Counted from the stretch's first letter, positions 9,350-18,546 are shown. The stretch is DNA of 64,000 nt from JAAXGX01 sp965221595 (GCA_965221595.1 OZ244900.1:992001-1056000), one strand, 5' to 3'. A program made the numbers and translations. The notes: generated by a model not told the origin, from the sequence alone.

Positions 9350-9516
9350 ATGGCGCGACGAGGATCGCGGAAGCCGACCGGAGACGAGAAGGTAACTCCG
9401 AACGCCGGGGCCACCATCCGGCGCAAGCGCAGCAGGCCGAGAGTGCGCGGCTGGACGTGGCAATCGCGGAGAACCTGAAAGCGCTGGGCTTTCCTCTCCC
9501 GCAGGAGGAGCGATGA
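9350..9516 (+). pseudogene. internally deleted hsdM ghost (type I methyltransferase)
   Basis: An ATG at 9350 begins a Lys/Arg-rich peptide (MARRGSRKPTGDEK...NAGATI) like the extreme N-terminus of HsdM subunits. About 70 bases later another frame reads AQQAESARLDVAIAENLKAL and ends at 9516, which is the typical HsdM C-terminus. The whole methyltransferase core is absent and the two ends are in different frames, so this looks like one large internal deletion that left both tips. The stop overlaps the next gene's ATG (ATGA). The similarity is from recollection of family ends and needs a search. Confidence 0.42.
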
Positions 9517-9758
9517 CCGTCAGCGAGCTGATCGATACACTCAAGGCCCACCCCGGCGACCTCCGGGTGGTCGTCAACGGGTACGAGGAAGGCTTCGACG
9601 ACCTGTCGCCCGGCCAGATCTCCGTTCAGCGTATTGCGCTGAACACTGGCATCAATGACTGGGAGGGGAGCCATGGCGAGGCGGATGACGCCCCGGGCAA
9701 CGTTGCGGAGCCTGCGAGAGTCGTCGACGCACTCCTTCTGCGCCGCGTGTCGAACTGA
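9513..9758 (+). CDS. small conserved hypothetical protein of type I R-M loci
   Basis: An 81-residue protein starting MTVSELIDTLKAHPGDLRVV, with an acidic VNGYEEGFDDL centre. It has an excellent ribosome site (GGAGGAG ending two bases before ATG) and overlaps the stop of the hsdM ghost by ATGA, so it was translationally coupled to that methyltransferase. Small proteins of this appearance sit next to hsdM in many genomes; I know of no assigned function. Its survival beside a deleted hsdM suggests recent loss. Confidence 0.65.
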   Translation: MTVSELIDTLKAHPGDLRVVVNGYEEGFDDLSPGQISVQRIALNTGINDWEGSHGEADDAPGNVAEPARVVDALLLRRVSN

Positions 9759-9787
9759 TGTTCCGCGTCGCGAATGGAAGCAAGGAA

Positions 9788-10822
9788 ATGCCTGATAATA
9801 TTTGTGCAGTATGCCAGAACAACTATAACAGGGGAGTATATGAAGAAGAAAAGATAAGGATGCGTGCGGAAGATCCAGCTCTTCCAGAGGAACGCATGCG
9901 CACACTGATCTGTTGTTACGACACAGTTCATCGATTGCCTCACGGCATACAACTGTGCTACCACCATATGACATATTTCGACCTCTCCAGCGTGGACGAA
10001 AAGATAGAGATCCCAGATAATCCGGCGCGAGGAGTGATTGAGGCAAAGCTGAAAGGAATCCAAGCGGGACTGATCAGCAGCCACATCGCTAACTTCCCCT
10101 ACGGGCTACAGACCGCCGCCGCCAATTCTTTTCGTATTTTGACAAATGTTCAAGCCATGCTCGACACTGCCACAAGACTGTTTGATGAATTTTATAGAAG
10201 CCACCCCAAGGCGTTTGTGATTGACGACTTAGTGGATGAAGACAGATTCAAAGATCTCCTGAGTACTGAAGATTTTCAACAAGGGCAACTGGACTACCAG
10301 AAAGCGTTGGATTTAGTGTGTTTCTCTGACCGAGAACCATCGGCGGGACAACTCGCAGGTCTGGCGCCAACGGTTTTTGGTATTTTTTATGCTTCAATCG
10401 TGTTATGGGCAACTGCTCATCAGGACACAGGAGGTAAAGGCCGGAATGTGCCTGTATCTCTGTCAGAAAAATCATATAATGGCACTCGGTTCGATAGTGG
10501 GGTTAAAGGATTCAAGTATTTTCGTGAAAAGCGGAATAGCTTACTGGCGCACGTTAACTCTCATGATGCTCTGAAGGATTCCCGTGGTCTCTATTCTGGT
10601 TGGTCCAGGGACTTTGTTCTATTCGGGGCACTTGTCTTGGAGGGAATCCGGAAAGCCCGTGCTGAATGTTGTCAAGAGCTTGGGGTGAAAGACAATTGTG
10701 GTTGGGGTCACCAAGGACATTTGCTTTCGGCCTCAATTAAAGATATGGCACGTTGCTTCCCAAAGGTGGTCTTCAGGATCCGGCCGAATTTCCTCCCGGG
10801 AGCAGCTGCAGCAAAGGGATGA
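9788..10822 (+). CDS. A+T-rich unknown gene with HEPN-like RN-x4-H motif and Cys/His N-terminus
   Basis: A 344-residue protein I do not recognise. Its base composition is much lower in G+C than anything around it, which marks recent transfer. The N-terminus has CAVC near residue 5, then a CC pair and CYHH, a possible zinc site. The C-terminal third contains KRNSLLAHVNSHDAL, where R followed by N and then H fits the RX4-6H ribonuclease motif of HEPN domains, within predicted helices. ATG at 9788 has AAGGA just upstream; an ATG at 9758, overlapping the preceding stop, is possible but lies in G+C-rich DNA. A role as an abortive-infection RNase is inference only. Confidence 0.72.
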   Translation: MPDNICAVCQNNYNRGVYEEEKIRMRAEDPALPEERMRTLICCYDTVHRLPHGIQLCYHHMTYFDLSSVDEKIEIPDNPARGVIEAKLKGIQAGLISSHIANFPYGLQTAAANSFRILTNVQAMLDTATRLFDEFYRSHPKAFVIDDLVDEDRFKDLLSTEDFQQGQLDYQKALDLVCFSDREPSAGQLAGLAPTVFGIFYASIVLWATAHQDTGGKGRNVPVSLSEKSYNGTRFDSGVKGFKYFREKRNSLLAHVNSHDALKDSRGLYSGWSRDFVLFGALVLEGIRKARAECCQELGVKDNCGWGHQGHLLSASIKDMARCFPKVVFRIRPNFLPGAAAAKG

Positions 10823-11113
10823 GTCCCTTGGCGATGCCGATTGACATCTGCGCCGACCACGTGTGCATCGTGCACGACGTGCTGGCTCGACACCCGCCGG
10901 ACGGCGTAGGGGTCTGGGTCTTCGGGAGCCGTGCCACGTGGGCGACCAAGGAGTCGTCCGACCTGGCTCTCGCTTTGGAGGGCGACGGCAAGATACACCC
11001 AGCAGGCGCCGCTGGAGAACATCGGGCAGGCGATGGACCTGTGGATCGAGACCGCGCGAGAATTCGGCGATCCTGTGCCGGAATCGAAAGGCGAGCGCTT
11101 GATGTTGGCGTAG
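10819..11113 (+). pseudogene. nucleotidyltransferase N-terminus joined to HicB-like C-terminus (ghost)
   Basis: ATG at 10819 overlaps the stop of the preceding gene. The first 60 codons read as a minimal nucleotidyltransferase (VWVFGSRATWATKESSDLALAL). The expected SDLDLAL has become SDLALAL, so the second metal-binding Asp is missing. Around 10995 a different frame continues with YTQQAPLENIGQAMDLW and GDPVPESKGERLMLA, the C-terminal part of HicB-type antitoxins. Two toxin-antitoxin-type genes seem to have been fused out of frame by a deletion. Neither half is expected to work. Confidence 0.5.
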
Positions 11114-11359
11114 GTTTTCGGGCTCTCCTGTCTGAGCGTTCCATGCGCCGTCGGGCAGGATCCGGCGGGACGGTGCCACTCAGGGCAGCGATAGCACGAC
11201 TACAGCCAAAAACCCTCGAATTTGTTGGCATTCATGTCAAGACTCGCCATGTACGCCCACGATTTCACCCACGCGCGACCGCCGCCCGCGTCGCGCCGAT
11301 CCCGCCGTCCCGAAGCTGCCGGAATGCCCGAGCCCGACCCTTTTGAGATTGGTTAGTTT

Positions 11360-11760
11360 AGCCGACCCCGATAGCCCGACGTCTCCTGGTGTCCAGTCAG
11401 CAGGGTGTGACAGCGTGTGTAGCAGGACGTACAAGCCGCCCGGGAACGGCTGCCCGTGCTGCCGCTGCAGCGCCCACCGGTCGTCGCCGCGCCCGAGTGC
11501 GTCGAGGCGCTCGCGCACCGCGGTCCCGACGCAACCCAGCCTCGCCGGCGTCGCCGCGCAGCCACAGGAACAGCCCCTCGCCCCGGTTCTCCACCGCCGG
11601 AATGAGCCCGGCTCGAGAACGATGGCGGCGCGCTCGACATCGGAATCGTACTCGCCATGGATGCCCGAGGTCACCGCCTCGAAGCGCGTGAACCCGGCCA
11701 GGGCCAGCAGCCGGTGGAGCTGAATGACCGACTCGATGCCCACGCTGCGCTCCGACCGGT
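11360..11760 (-). pseudogene. decayed fragment of a DUF1998 / DrmB-like protein
   Basis: Three minus-strand frames together give the order of a DUF1998 C-terminal region: VGIESVIQLHRLLALAGFTRFE (about 11745-11680, here shown in pieces), then PAVENRGEGLFLWL, then PFPGGLYVLLHTLSH, then LLTGHQETSGY. At least two frameshifts separate them and there is no start or end. DUF1998 proteins (DrmB in DISARM, MrfB-like helicases) often occur in defence islands. The flanking 11114-11359 and 11761-11996 show no gene I can support. Confidence 0.45.
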
Positions 11761-11996
11761 GCCACACCGCGTCGGGCAACCGTCGCGCGTGGGAAAGTTC
11801 TGGTCGACCAGCACGTCGTCGCCAGCCTCGCCATCGGATCCGGGGATTGCTCACACTGCCCCTGTATTCGGCGGGCCCAGTGGTGATGGCCAAGCGCCAT
11901 GCGCGCGTATACTGTTGCCGCTGGCCCCATGTCGGGCAGCCCTGGTAGCCCTCGGCGGTAGTGGATCGACCCTCAAGCAGCGAAACCGAAGGCGGT

Positions 11997-14138
11997 ATGA
12001 ATTCCGCGACCGAAGCCTTCTCCCGCGTCAAGATCGACGCGCTCCTCAGGGACGCCGGCTGGAATCTCACCGACGGCGTGAGCGTCCTGTTCGAGCACGT
12101 CCTGCCTGACGGCTCGCGGGCCGACTACGCGCTGTGCGATCGCGGCGGCCGGCCTTTGGCGGCGGTCGAGGCCAAGCGGACCCGCATCAGCCCGGTCGAG
12201 GCGCAGGACCAAGGCCGCCACTACGCCGAGCAGCTCGGCGTGCCGTTCGTGTTCGTGTCGAACGGTGAAGAGGTCTGGTTCCTCGACCGCGAGACCGACG
12301 CCCACGCGCGCCGGATCGCCACGTTCTACGCCCAGGACGACCTGGAGCGGCGGATCGCCGCCCGCCGGAACCGGCGGGACTTGGCGAGCGTCGGCATCGA
12401 CCGGCGCATCGTCGACCGCGACTACCAGATCGCCTGCATCGAGGAGCTCTCCGCCGAGGTCTCGCGCGGCCGGCGCAAGCTGCTCGTGGAGATGGCGACT
12501 GGAACCGGCAAGACCCGGACGGCGTCGGCGTTCGTCAAGCGGTTGTTCGAGGCCGGCTTGATCACTCGCGTCCTGTTCCTCGTGGACCGCATCGCGCTCG
12601 CCGGGCAGGCCGAGGACGCCTTCGGCGACCACCTGCGCGACTACCCCTGCCATGTGCTTCGGCCGGGGCGGGGCTTCGACCGCACGAAGCGAATAACCAT
12701 CGCGACTCTGCAGACGATGATCAACGAGCACGGCAACCTGTCGTCGGGCTACTTCGACCTCGTCATCACCGACGAGTGCCACCGCTCGATCTACGGGCAG
12801 TGGAACCGCGTGCTCCGGCACTTCGACAGCATCCAGCTCGGCCTGACCGCCACGCCATGCACGGCCGACGCCGAGACGCCGGCCGACCCCGAGGACGGCC
12901 GGTTCGTGCGCGACACGCTGAGGTTCTTCGAACTCAAGGAGCCGACCTTCCGCTACACGCTGCCCGAGGCCATCCGCGGCGGGCACCTGGTCCCGTTCCG
13001 CATCTACAAGGCGCTGACCGTCAAGACGGCGGCCGAGGGCGGGTTCGAGGTGGCGCGCCGGGAGCTCGACTGGACGGCCATGGACCCGCCCGTGCGCACG
13101 GAGCTCGAGAAGCTCTTCGAGCAGGCCGATCCGATCACCGTGGACCCGCAGGCGCTGGAGCGGCGCTTCACGATTCCGGAGCGCAACCGCGCCATCGTGC
13201 GGGAGTTCCGGGACGCCCACGAGAAGGGGTTCATGGGCAGGGACGGCGTCCGGCGCTGGCCCGCGTGGGGCAAGACTCTGGTCTTCGCGGTGACGAGGCG
13301 CCACGCCGAAACGCTGGCGGCGATGCTCGACGAGCACTTCGCCGACATGAAGCCGCATCCCGCGACGCGCTACGCGGACTTCGTAGTCAGCGACGTCGGT
13401 GGCGGTCCGGCACCGGATGCGAGCGCCATCATCAAGCGCTTCAAGGAGGAGGAGTTCCCGAAGATTCTGGTCAGCGTCAACATGCTCGACACCGGCTTCG
13501 ACTGCCCGGAGGTGGTCAGCCTAGTCATGGCGCGGTTCACGCGGAGCGCCATCCTCTACCGGCAGATGCGCGGACGCGGCACGCGCCAGGCCCCGCACAT
13601 CGGCAAGACCGACTTCACCATCTTCGACTTCGTCGGCGTGACCGACTTCCACGGCGACGACGATGACGACATCCAGGTCGGTGGGGTGCGGGAGACCCGT
13701 CCCCGCTACGGAGCCGGCGACCCCCGCCTGCTCCTGACGATCGACGTGGACGACCAGATCGATCCCGCGAGCCGCGACTGGCTGACGCTGGACGAGCACG
13801 GCCGGATCATGCGCACGGCGGAGCACGAGACGCGCGCGGCCGAGGTCGGCCTGCGCTTCGAGTCCTGGCGCGGCCACCAGCAGTTCAACGCCGAGCAGGC
13901 CCGCTGGGCGAACCTTATCGGCAGCCGGATCCGGACCGACGCCCTGCAAATGGACACTTTCGGCGACTACGACTTCGACGAGCATCCCTTCAAGGGACTC
14001 GGCGGCTACGACCAGGCGCGGCGGGTGTTCGGCGGCCAGCCCGCCCTGGACCGACTCATCACCGGCGTTAACGCAGCCGTGTTCGGGCAGGCCAGGCGGT
14101 TCGACGCCGAGAGCGGCGGCGACCTCGCGGCACCATGA
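11997..14138 (+). CDS. hsdR: type I restriction endonuclease subunit R
   Basis: A 713-residue motor/nuclease subunit. The N-terminal nuclease has D43 ... E58-x-K60 (VEAK). The helicase core follows: Walker A (ATGTGKTRTA, about 167-176), DECHRS motif II, GLTATP motif III, and QMRGRGTR motif VI. With HsdM and HsdS it forms the complex that translocates unmethylated DNA and cuts it. ATG at 11997 follows GAAGGCGG; a GTG at 11961 would add 12 residues. The C-terminal region resembles the EcoEI-type HsdR tail. It overlaps hsdM by ATGA, the unusual R-M-S order of this subgroup. All motifs are intact, so it looks functional. Confidence 0.93.
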   Translation: MNSATEAFSRVKIDALLRDAGWNLTDGVSVLFEHVLPDGSRADYALCDRGGRPLAAVEAKRTRISPVEAQDQGRHYAEQLGVPFVFVSNGEEVWFLDRETDAHARRIATFYAQDDLERRIAARRNRRDLASVGIDRRIVDRDYQIACIEELSAEVSRGRRKLLVEMATGTGKTRTASAFVKRLFEAGLITRVLFLVDRIALAGQAEDAFGDHLRDYPCHVLRPGRGFDRTKRITIATLQTMINEHGNLSSGYFDLVITDECHRSIYGQWNRVLRHFDSIQLGLTATPCTADAETPADPEDGRFVRDTLRFFELKEPTFRYTLPEAIRGGHLVPFRIYKALTVKTAAEGGFEVARRELDWTAMDPPVRTELEKLFEQADPITVDPQALERRFTIPERNRAIVREFRDAHEKGFMGRDGVRRWPAWGKTLVFAVTRRHAETLAAMLDEHFADMKPHPATRYADFVVSDVGGGPAPDASAIIKRFKEEEFPKILVSVNMLDTGFDCPEVVSLVMARFTRSAILYRQMRGRGTRQAPHIGKTDFTIFDFVGVTDFHGDDDDDIQVGGVRETRPRYGAGDPRLLLTIDVDDQIDPASRDWLTLDEHGRIMRTAEHETRAAEVGLRFESWRGHQQFNAEQARWANLIGSRIRTDALQMDTFGDYDFDEHPFKGLGGYDQARRVFGGQPALDRLITGVNAAVFGQARRFDAESGGDLAAP

Positions 14139-15781
14139 CCCTCTTCGCCATGCCGCTGACCCCGGAGCTCCGCCGCGCCATCGACCGGATTCGCGACTAC
14201 CTGTTCGCCGGGGGCTACCCGGACCCGGCGCAGAACGCCGAGCAACTAAGTTTCCTGATCTACTTCTACCTGTTCGAAGCGGCGGATGCGGCGCGGGTCC
14301 GTGCGGCCCGGCGGCCCGGCGCGAAGCCGTACGCTGGCGCGTTCGTGGGTGACTGGACGCTACGGAACCCGCGCAACGCGCGCGAGCCGGGTTCGGAGAC
14401 GGTCCCGCGGCAGGCGCTGCGCTGGTCCGATTGGGCGAACGCCCTCAACGGCGGGCGGCTCGTGTCGTGGGTGCGCGAGGAGGTCTTCCCGTTCCACGCC
14501 GGCCTCGCCGCCGAGGGCGTCACCGACTTCATGGCGGACGCGCGGCTGGTCATTGACGAGCCGACGGTGCTCTCGCAGGTCGTCAGCCACGTGAACGACC
14601 TGCACCTGGAGCAGGTGGACGCCGACACCAAGGGCGACCTGTTCGAGCACGTGCTGCGGCAGATCCGGCAGGCGGGCGAGTTGGGACAGTTCCGCACGCC
14701 GCGCCACGTCATCCGTGCCCTGGTGCAGCTGGTCGATCCCCGCCTCGGCGAGACCGTCCACGACCCCGCCGCCGGCACGGCGGGGTTCCTGGTCGGCGCG
14801 TACGACCACATCCGCTTTGCGAACTCGTCGCCCGCCGGCATCGAGGAAATCGAGGCGGACGGCAAGACCGTTCGGCGCGGTCTCGGCGACACGTTGAGCC
14901 GCGCCGCCGTCCGGCAGCTGCACGAGAAGACGCTGTTCGGCAACGACGTCGACCCGCGCATGGTTCGGCTTGCCACGATGAACCTGTCCCTGCGCGGACT
15001 CGACCGGGTACGCATCCTGCGCCGCGACGCCCTGACCCGCTCGCTGGACCGGGCCGCGAAGGCGGAACTCGGGCTGCCGGTGCAGGGCTTCGATGTCGTG
15101 CTCGCCAATCCGCCCTTCTCCGGCCGGCTCGACCCCGACCGCATCATCGAGGACGTCAAGATCGGCCCGACCCGACAGACCGAGCTGCTGTTCCTGCAGT
15201 ACATGCTCAACCACCTGAAGGCCGACGGGCGGTGCGGCGTCGTGGTGCCCGAAGGCGTCCTCTTCGGCTCGACCGGCGCCCACCGCGAGCTGCGCCGCAG
15301 GCTCGTCGAGAACAACCGTGTCGAAGCCGTGCTCTCGCTGCCAGGCGGCGTCTTCAACCCCTATTCCGGCGTCAAGACCTCCGTGCTCGTCTTCCGCAAG
15401 GGCGGCGCCACCGAACGGGTGATGTTCCTCCACGCCGACAACGACGGCTTCAAGCTCGACGCCAACCACGACACCCCGATCGACGCCGACGACCTGCCCG
15501 ATCTCGTCGCGGCGTTCCGGGATCGCGAAGCGCGGCATGCGGCCTGGACCCACCACGACCCCGAGACGGACTGGACCGAGCAGTGGTGGTTCGCCGAGCT
15601 TGACGCCATCCGGCAGGCCGACTTCAACCTGAGCGCCGGCCGCTACCGCCCGCAGAACCGCACGCAGGTCGACCACCGCGACCCGCTGGAGATCCTCGAC
15701 GAACTCAAGGCCATCGAGCACGAGATCCTCCGCGAGATCGACGACCTGGCCGCGGCGGTGCGGGAGGCGGTGCGCGAATGA
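14135..15781 (+). CDS. hsdM: type I DNA methyltransferase subunit M
   Basis: A 548-residue N6-adenine methyltransferase. It has an N-terminal helical HsdM domain (about 10-160), AdoMet motif I DPAAGTAGF (about 210-218) and catalytic motif IV NPPF (about 325-328). It methylates adenine in the bipartite site chosen by HsdS and is also part of the restriction complex. The C-terminal coiled-coil tail (LDELKAIEHEILREIDDL) probably contacts HsdS. ATGA overlaps on both sides (with hsdR and hsdS) indicate a translationally coupled operon. Nothing in it looks damaged. Confidence 0.95.
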   Translation: MTLFAMPLTPELRRAIDRIRDYLFAGGYPDPAQNAEQLSFLIYFYLFEAADAARVRAARRPGAKPYAGAFVGDWTLRNPRNAREPGSETVPRQALRWSDWANALNGGRLVSWVREEVFPFHAGLAAEGVTDFMADARLVIDEPTVLSQVVSHVNDLHLEQVDADTKGDLFEHVLRQIRQAGELGQFRTPRHVIRALVQLVDPRLGETVHDPAAGTAGFLVGAYDHIRFANSSPAGIEEIEADGKTVRRGLGDTLSRAAVRQLHEKTLFGNDVDPRMVRLATMNLSLRGLDRVRILRRDALTRSLDRAAKAELGLPVQGFDVVLANPPFSGRLDPDRIIEDVKIGPTRQTELLFLQYMLNHLKADGRCGVVVPEGVLFGSTGAHRELRRRLVENNRVEAVLSLPGGVFNPYSGVKTSVLVFRKGGATERVMFLHADNDGFKLDANHDTPIDADDLPDLVAAFRDREARHAAWTHHDPETDWTEQWWFAELDAIRQADFNLSAGRYRPQNRTQVDHRDPLEILDELKAIEHEILREIDDLAAAVREAVRE

Positions 15782-16974
15782 GCGGGTATCGGCTGTTGCG
15801 GCTCGACGAGGTTGCCGACGTGACGGCGGGGGATCCGGCACCCCAGGATCCGCAAGCCTTCGCTTCCGACGGACCGTTGTTCATCCGAATGCAGGACGTC
15901 GGCCGTCACCACCTTCACCCGGCTCTTTCGGATTCAGTAGACCGCCTCAACCCCGACTGGCTCGCAGAGAATCGTCTACGCCTGTTCCCGAAGGGCAGCG
16001 TTCTGATCCCCAAGAGTGGGGCGTCAGTGAACCTGAACCACCGCGCGAAGCTCGCCACCGATGCGTACGTCGTCAGCCACCTTGCGGTGCTGACGGCGAA
16101 GAGATCCATGATTGACCCGGATTTCCTGTACTGGTGGTCTGCTCGCTTCGATCCCCGTGCCCAAGCACAGGTAACCAGCCTGCCGTCTCTCAAGCTCGCT
16201 ACACTGAAAAATGCGGCAGTGCCCCTCCCGCCGCTGGACGAGCAGCGGCGGATCGTGGACATCCTGAACCGGGCCGCGCGGATCGAGGCGCTGCGCCGCC
16301 GGGCCGCCGAGCGGTTGCGGGAGTTCGTGCCGGCGCTGTTCGTCAAGATGTTCGGGGACCCGGTTGAGAATCCGATGGGGTGGCCTACCGGCCCACTCGG
16401 TATACATGGTCATCTAGACCGTGGTCGTTCACGTCACCGCCCGCGAAATGCACCCGAGCTATATGGGGGCCCGCACCCATTCGTGCAGACCGGGGATGTA
16501 GCCAATTCCAACGGGATCATCACGCACTACTCCCAAACGTATTCCGACACTGGCCTGAACCAGAGCAAAATGTGGCCTCGTGGTACACTTTGCATCACGA
16601 TCGCAGCGAACATCGGCATGACAGGCATTCTTGCATTTGATTCCTGCTTTCCAGACAGCATTGTCGGCTTTCAGCCTGGTAAGACCGTTACAGTAGAGTA
16701 TGTTCAGTCGGCTCTTGACCTGATGCAGCAACGGCTCGAAAGCGACGCGCCTAGAGCTGCACAGCGTAATATAAATCTTGGCACATTGCGACAACTCACC
16801 ATTCCAATTCCTCAACTTTCTCTTCAGCGCCGATACTCCGCGGCCGTTCAAGAGGCACATGCCCTTGCTAGAGTTGGCCACTCCGCCTCCACGATTGCCG
16901 CAACGCTGATGGAGTCTCTCATGTTCGAGCTGCTGCACGTACGCGCGTTTGCGAGCGACAGTACGTCGGCTTGA
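15778..16974 (+). CDS. hsdS: type I specificity subunit S
   Basis: A 398-residue specificity subunit with two target-recognition domains. The first ends in the classic PLPPLDEQRRIVDIL helix (about residue 150), the second in IPIPQLSLQRRY (about 345), each followed by a spacer helix. The first half (to about 16380) has the G+C and codon use of hsdR and hsdM. The second half is clearly more A+T-rich, as if the second recognition domain had been exchanged by recombination. The start overlaps the hsdM stop. The recognised sequence cannot be predicted by eye. Confidence 0.93.
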   Translation: MSGYRLLRLDEVADVTAGDPAPQDPQAFASDGPLFIRMQDVGRHHLHPALSDSVDRLNPDWLAENRLRLFPKGSVLIPKSGASVNLNHRAKLATDAYVVSHLAVLTAKRSMIDPDFLYWWSARFDPRAQAQVTSLPSLKLATLKNAAVPLPPLDEQRRIVDILNRAARIEALRRRAAERLREFVPALFVKMFGDPVENPMGWPTGPLGIHGHLDRGRSRHRPRNAPELYGGPHPFVQTGDVANSNGIITHYSQTYSDTGLNQSKMWPRGTLCITIAANIGMTGILAFDSCFPDSIVGFQPGKTVTVEYVQSALDLMQQRLESDAPRAAQRNINLGTLRQLTIPIPQLSLQRRYSAAVQEAHALARVGHSASTIAATLMESLMFELLHVRAFASDSTSA

Positions 16975-17002
16975 TTCACCGGCAAGCGGAGACCATTGAC
17001 GC

Positions 17003-17497
17003 ATGCAAGCGGCGATTAACGTGTTCTCGGCGTTGCTCACGCCCGTAATTGCGGTCATCGCCGTGTACATTGCCTATCAGCAGTGGCAGACCAACCGTCG
17101 ACGACTTGAGCTTGACCTCTACGAACGCAGACTGCACGTATACCAGGCAGTGTCTCAGTTCATCTACAAGGTGTTGACAGGTTTCTCTCCGGAGTTACAG
17201 GACATCTCGGATTTGCGGAGAAACACTTTTGAGGCGGATTTTCTTTTCGGAGCTGACATTAGGGATTATGTTCGCAGTCTGGATACTCACGCTAGGGATC
17301 TGTGGGAATGGAACGAAATGTGCCACAATGGAACACGACCCATGCCGGAAAACTACAATCACCACGACGTGGTTGAGGGGAAAAACCGAGAATCTAAGTG
17401 GTTTATTCAGCAACCTGAAGCAGCCTACCGGATCTTCGTGAAATACCTTAACGTCGCCCGAGCTCACGGATGCTTTCGAGGCATAAGCGATATCTGA
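17003..17497 (+). CDS. membrane-anchored protein of unknown function behind hsdS
   Basis: A 164-residue protein with one N-terminal transmembrane helix (about residues 7-24, LLTPVIAVIAVYIAYQQW), then a basic, helical stretch (RRRLELDLYERRLHVYQAV) and a soluble domain. Single-helix proteins of this type are common near defence and mobile genes and have no assigned role. It begins 28 bases after hsdS and shares its A+T-richer composition, so it probably came with the exchanged second half of hsdS. It could be an accessory of the R-M operon; this is inference from position only. Confidence 0.65.
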   Translation: MQAAINVFSALLTPVIAVIAVYIAYQQWQTNRRRLELDLYERRLHVYQAVSQFIYKVLTGFSPELQDISDLRRNTFEADFLFGADIRDYVRSLDTHARDLWEWNEMCHNGTRPMPENYNHHDVVEGKNRESKWFIQQPEAAYRIFVKYLNVARAHGCFRGISDI

Positions 17498-17565
17498 GAC
17501 GGAGTGTGCGGTTTCCCACGCAAAACACATCCTGGCTGGCGGGCCGGGGGAAAGGAGACCCACCC

Positions 17566-18546
17566 ATGGAGAAGGTACTCGACGCGGTCGCTGGCGATAA
17601 GCTTCAAGCGGTGGAAGACGACGTCTTGACGCTGGATGCCGTGGCTCGGGAGGGCGCGCGGCGCATGCTGCTGATGGCGTTGGAGGAAGAGGTGGCTCGG
17701 TACGTCGATGCGCGGAACGAAGCGGGCCGGTGTCTGGTTGTATGCAACGGGCGTGTGCAGGCCCGGAGCGTGGCCTGCGGAACCGGCGCGTGGGGAGGTT
17801 CAGGCCCCGCGCGTCAATGACCGGCGGGTTGACGATCAGGGTAAGCGGCGACGGTTCACACGAGCCGGGTTCTGCCGCCGTACATGCGGCGGTCGCCGAA
17901 GGTGGCCGAGGCGGGACCTCTCGGCGTGCGACTACGTCTACGTGTGGGTCGACGGGGTCCACTTCAACATCCGGCTGGAAGACGACGGTCTGTGCACGTT
18001 GGTGATGATGGGGGTGCGAGCGGACGGGACGAAGGAGCTGGTGGCGCTCGAGGACGGCTACCGGGAGAGCGCGGAGAGCTGGGCGAACGTGCTCGACAAG
18101 CTGCCGCGTCGGCCGCGGGCGAAGCGAGCGCTGCACGACGTCATGTACGCGCCGACAAAGGCCGCCGCGGAGACAGCCATCGGCACGTTCGTGGCCGAGT
18201 TCAAGGTGAAGTACCCGAAGGCGAAGGCCTGCCGGTGGACGACCAGGAGGCTTTGCTGACGTTTTCTCCTATCCGGCCGAGCACTGGATACACCTGCGGA
18301 CGACGAACCTGATCGAGTCGCCGTTCGCGACGGTCCGGCTGCGGCAGCGGATGACGAAGGGAGCGGGCTCCCGCACGAAGGGACTGCTGATGGCCTTCAA
18401 GCTGCTGGAGATAGCGCAACGACGCTGGCGCCGGTTGAACGGCGCCCAGCCTGCTGCCCCTGGTGCGGGCCGGCATCCGATTCGTCGACGGCGTTCTGCA
18501 CGAGCGAGAACCGACGGAGACCGACGTGCGGAAGGAAGCCGCCTGA
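17566..18546 (+). mobile_element. IS256-family transposase, multiply deleted and frameshifted
   Basis: Starts with a good ribosome site (AAAGGAGA) and ATG at 17566. Successive frames give recognisable IS256 pieces: LDAVAREGARRMLLMALEEEV, then QAPRVNDRRVDDQGKRRRFT, YVWVDGVHFNIRLEDDGLC, VMYAPTKAAAETAIGTFVAEF, then RLRQRMTKGAGSRTKGLLMAFK, ending in a stop at 18544-18546. Compared with the usual roughly 400-residue protein, a block after RRSPKVAE and another after GYRESAESW are missing, and the frame changes at least three times. The first catalytic Asp (WVDG) remains but the enzyme cannot be made. I could not identify the terminal inverted repeats. Confidence 0.85.

Noticed and set aside
9758..9787. 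ATG 9758 as start of the A+T-rich gene
   Set aside because: Possible by ATGA overlap, but the composition change and the AAGGA site favour ATG 9788; left as an alternative.
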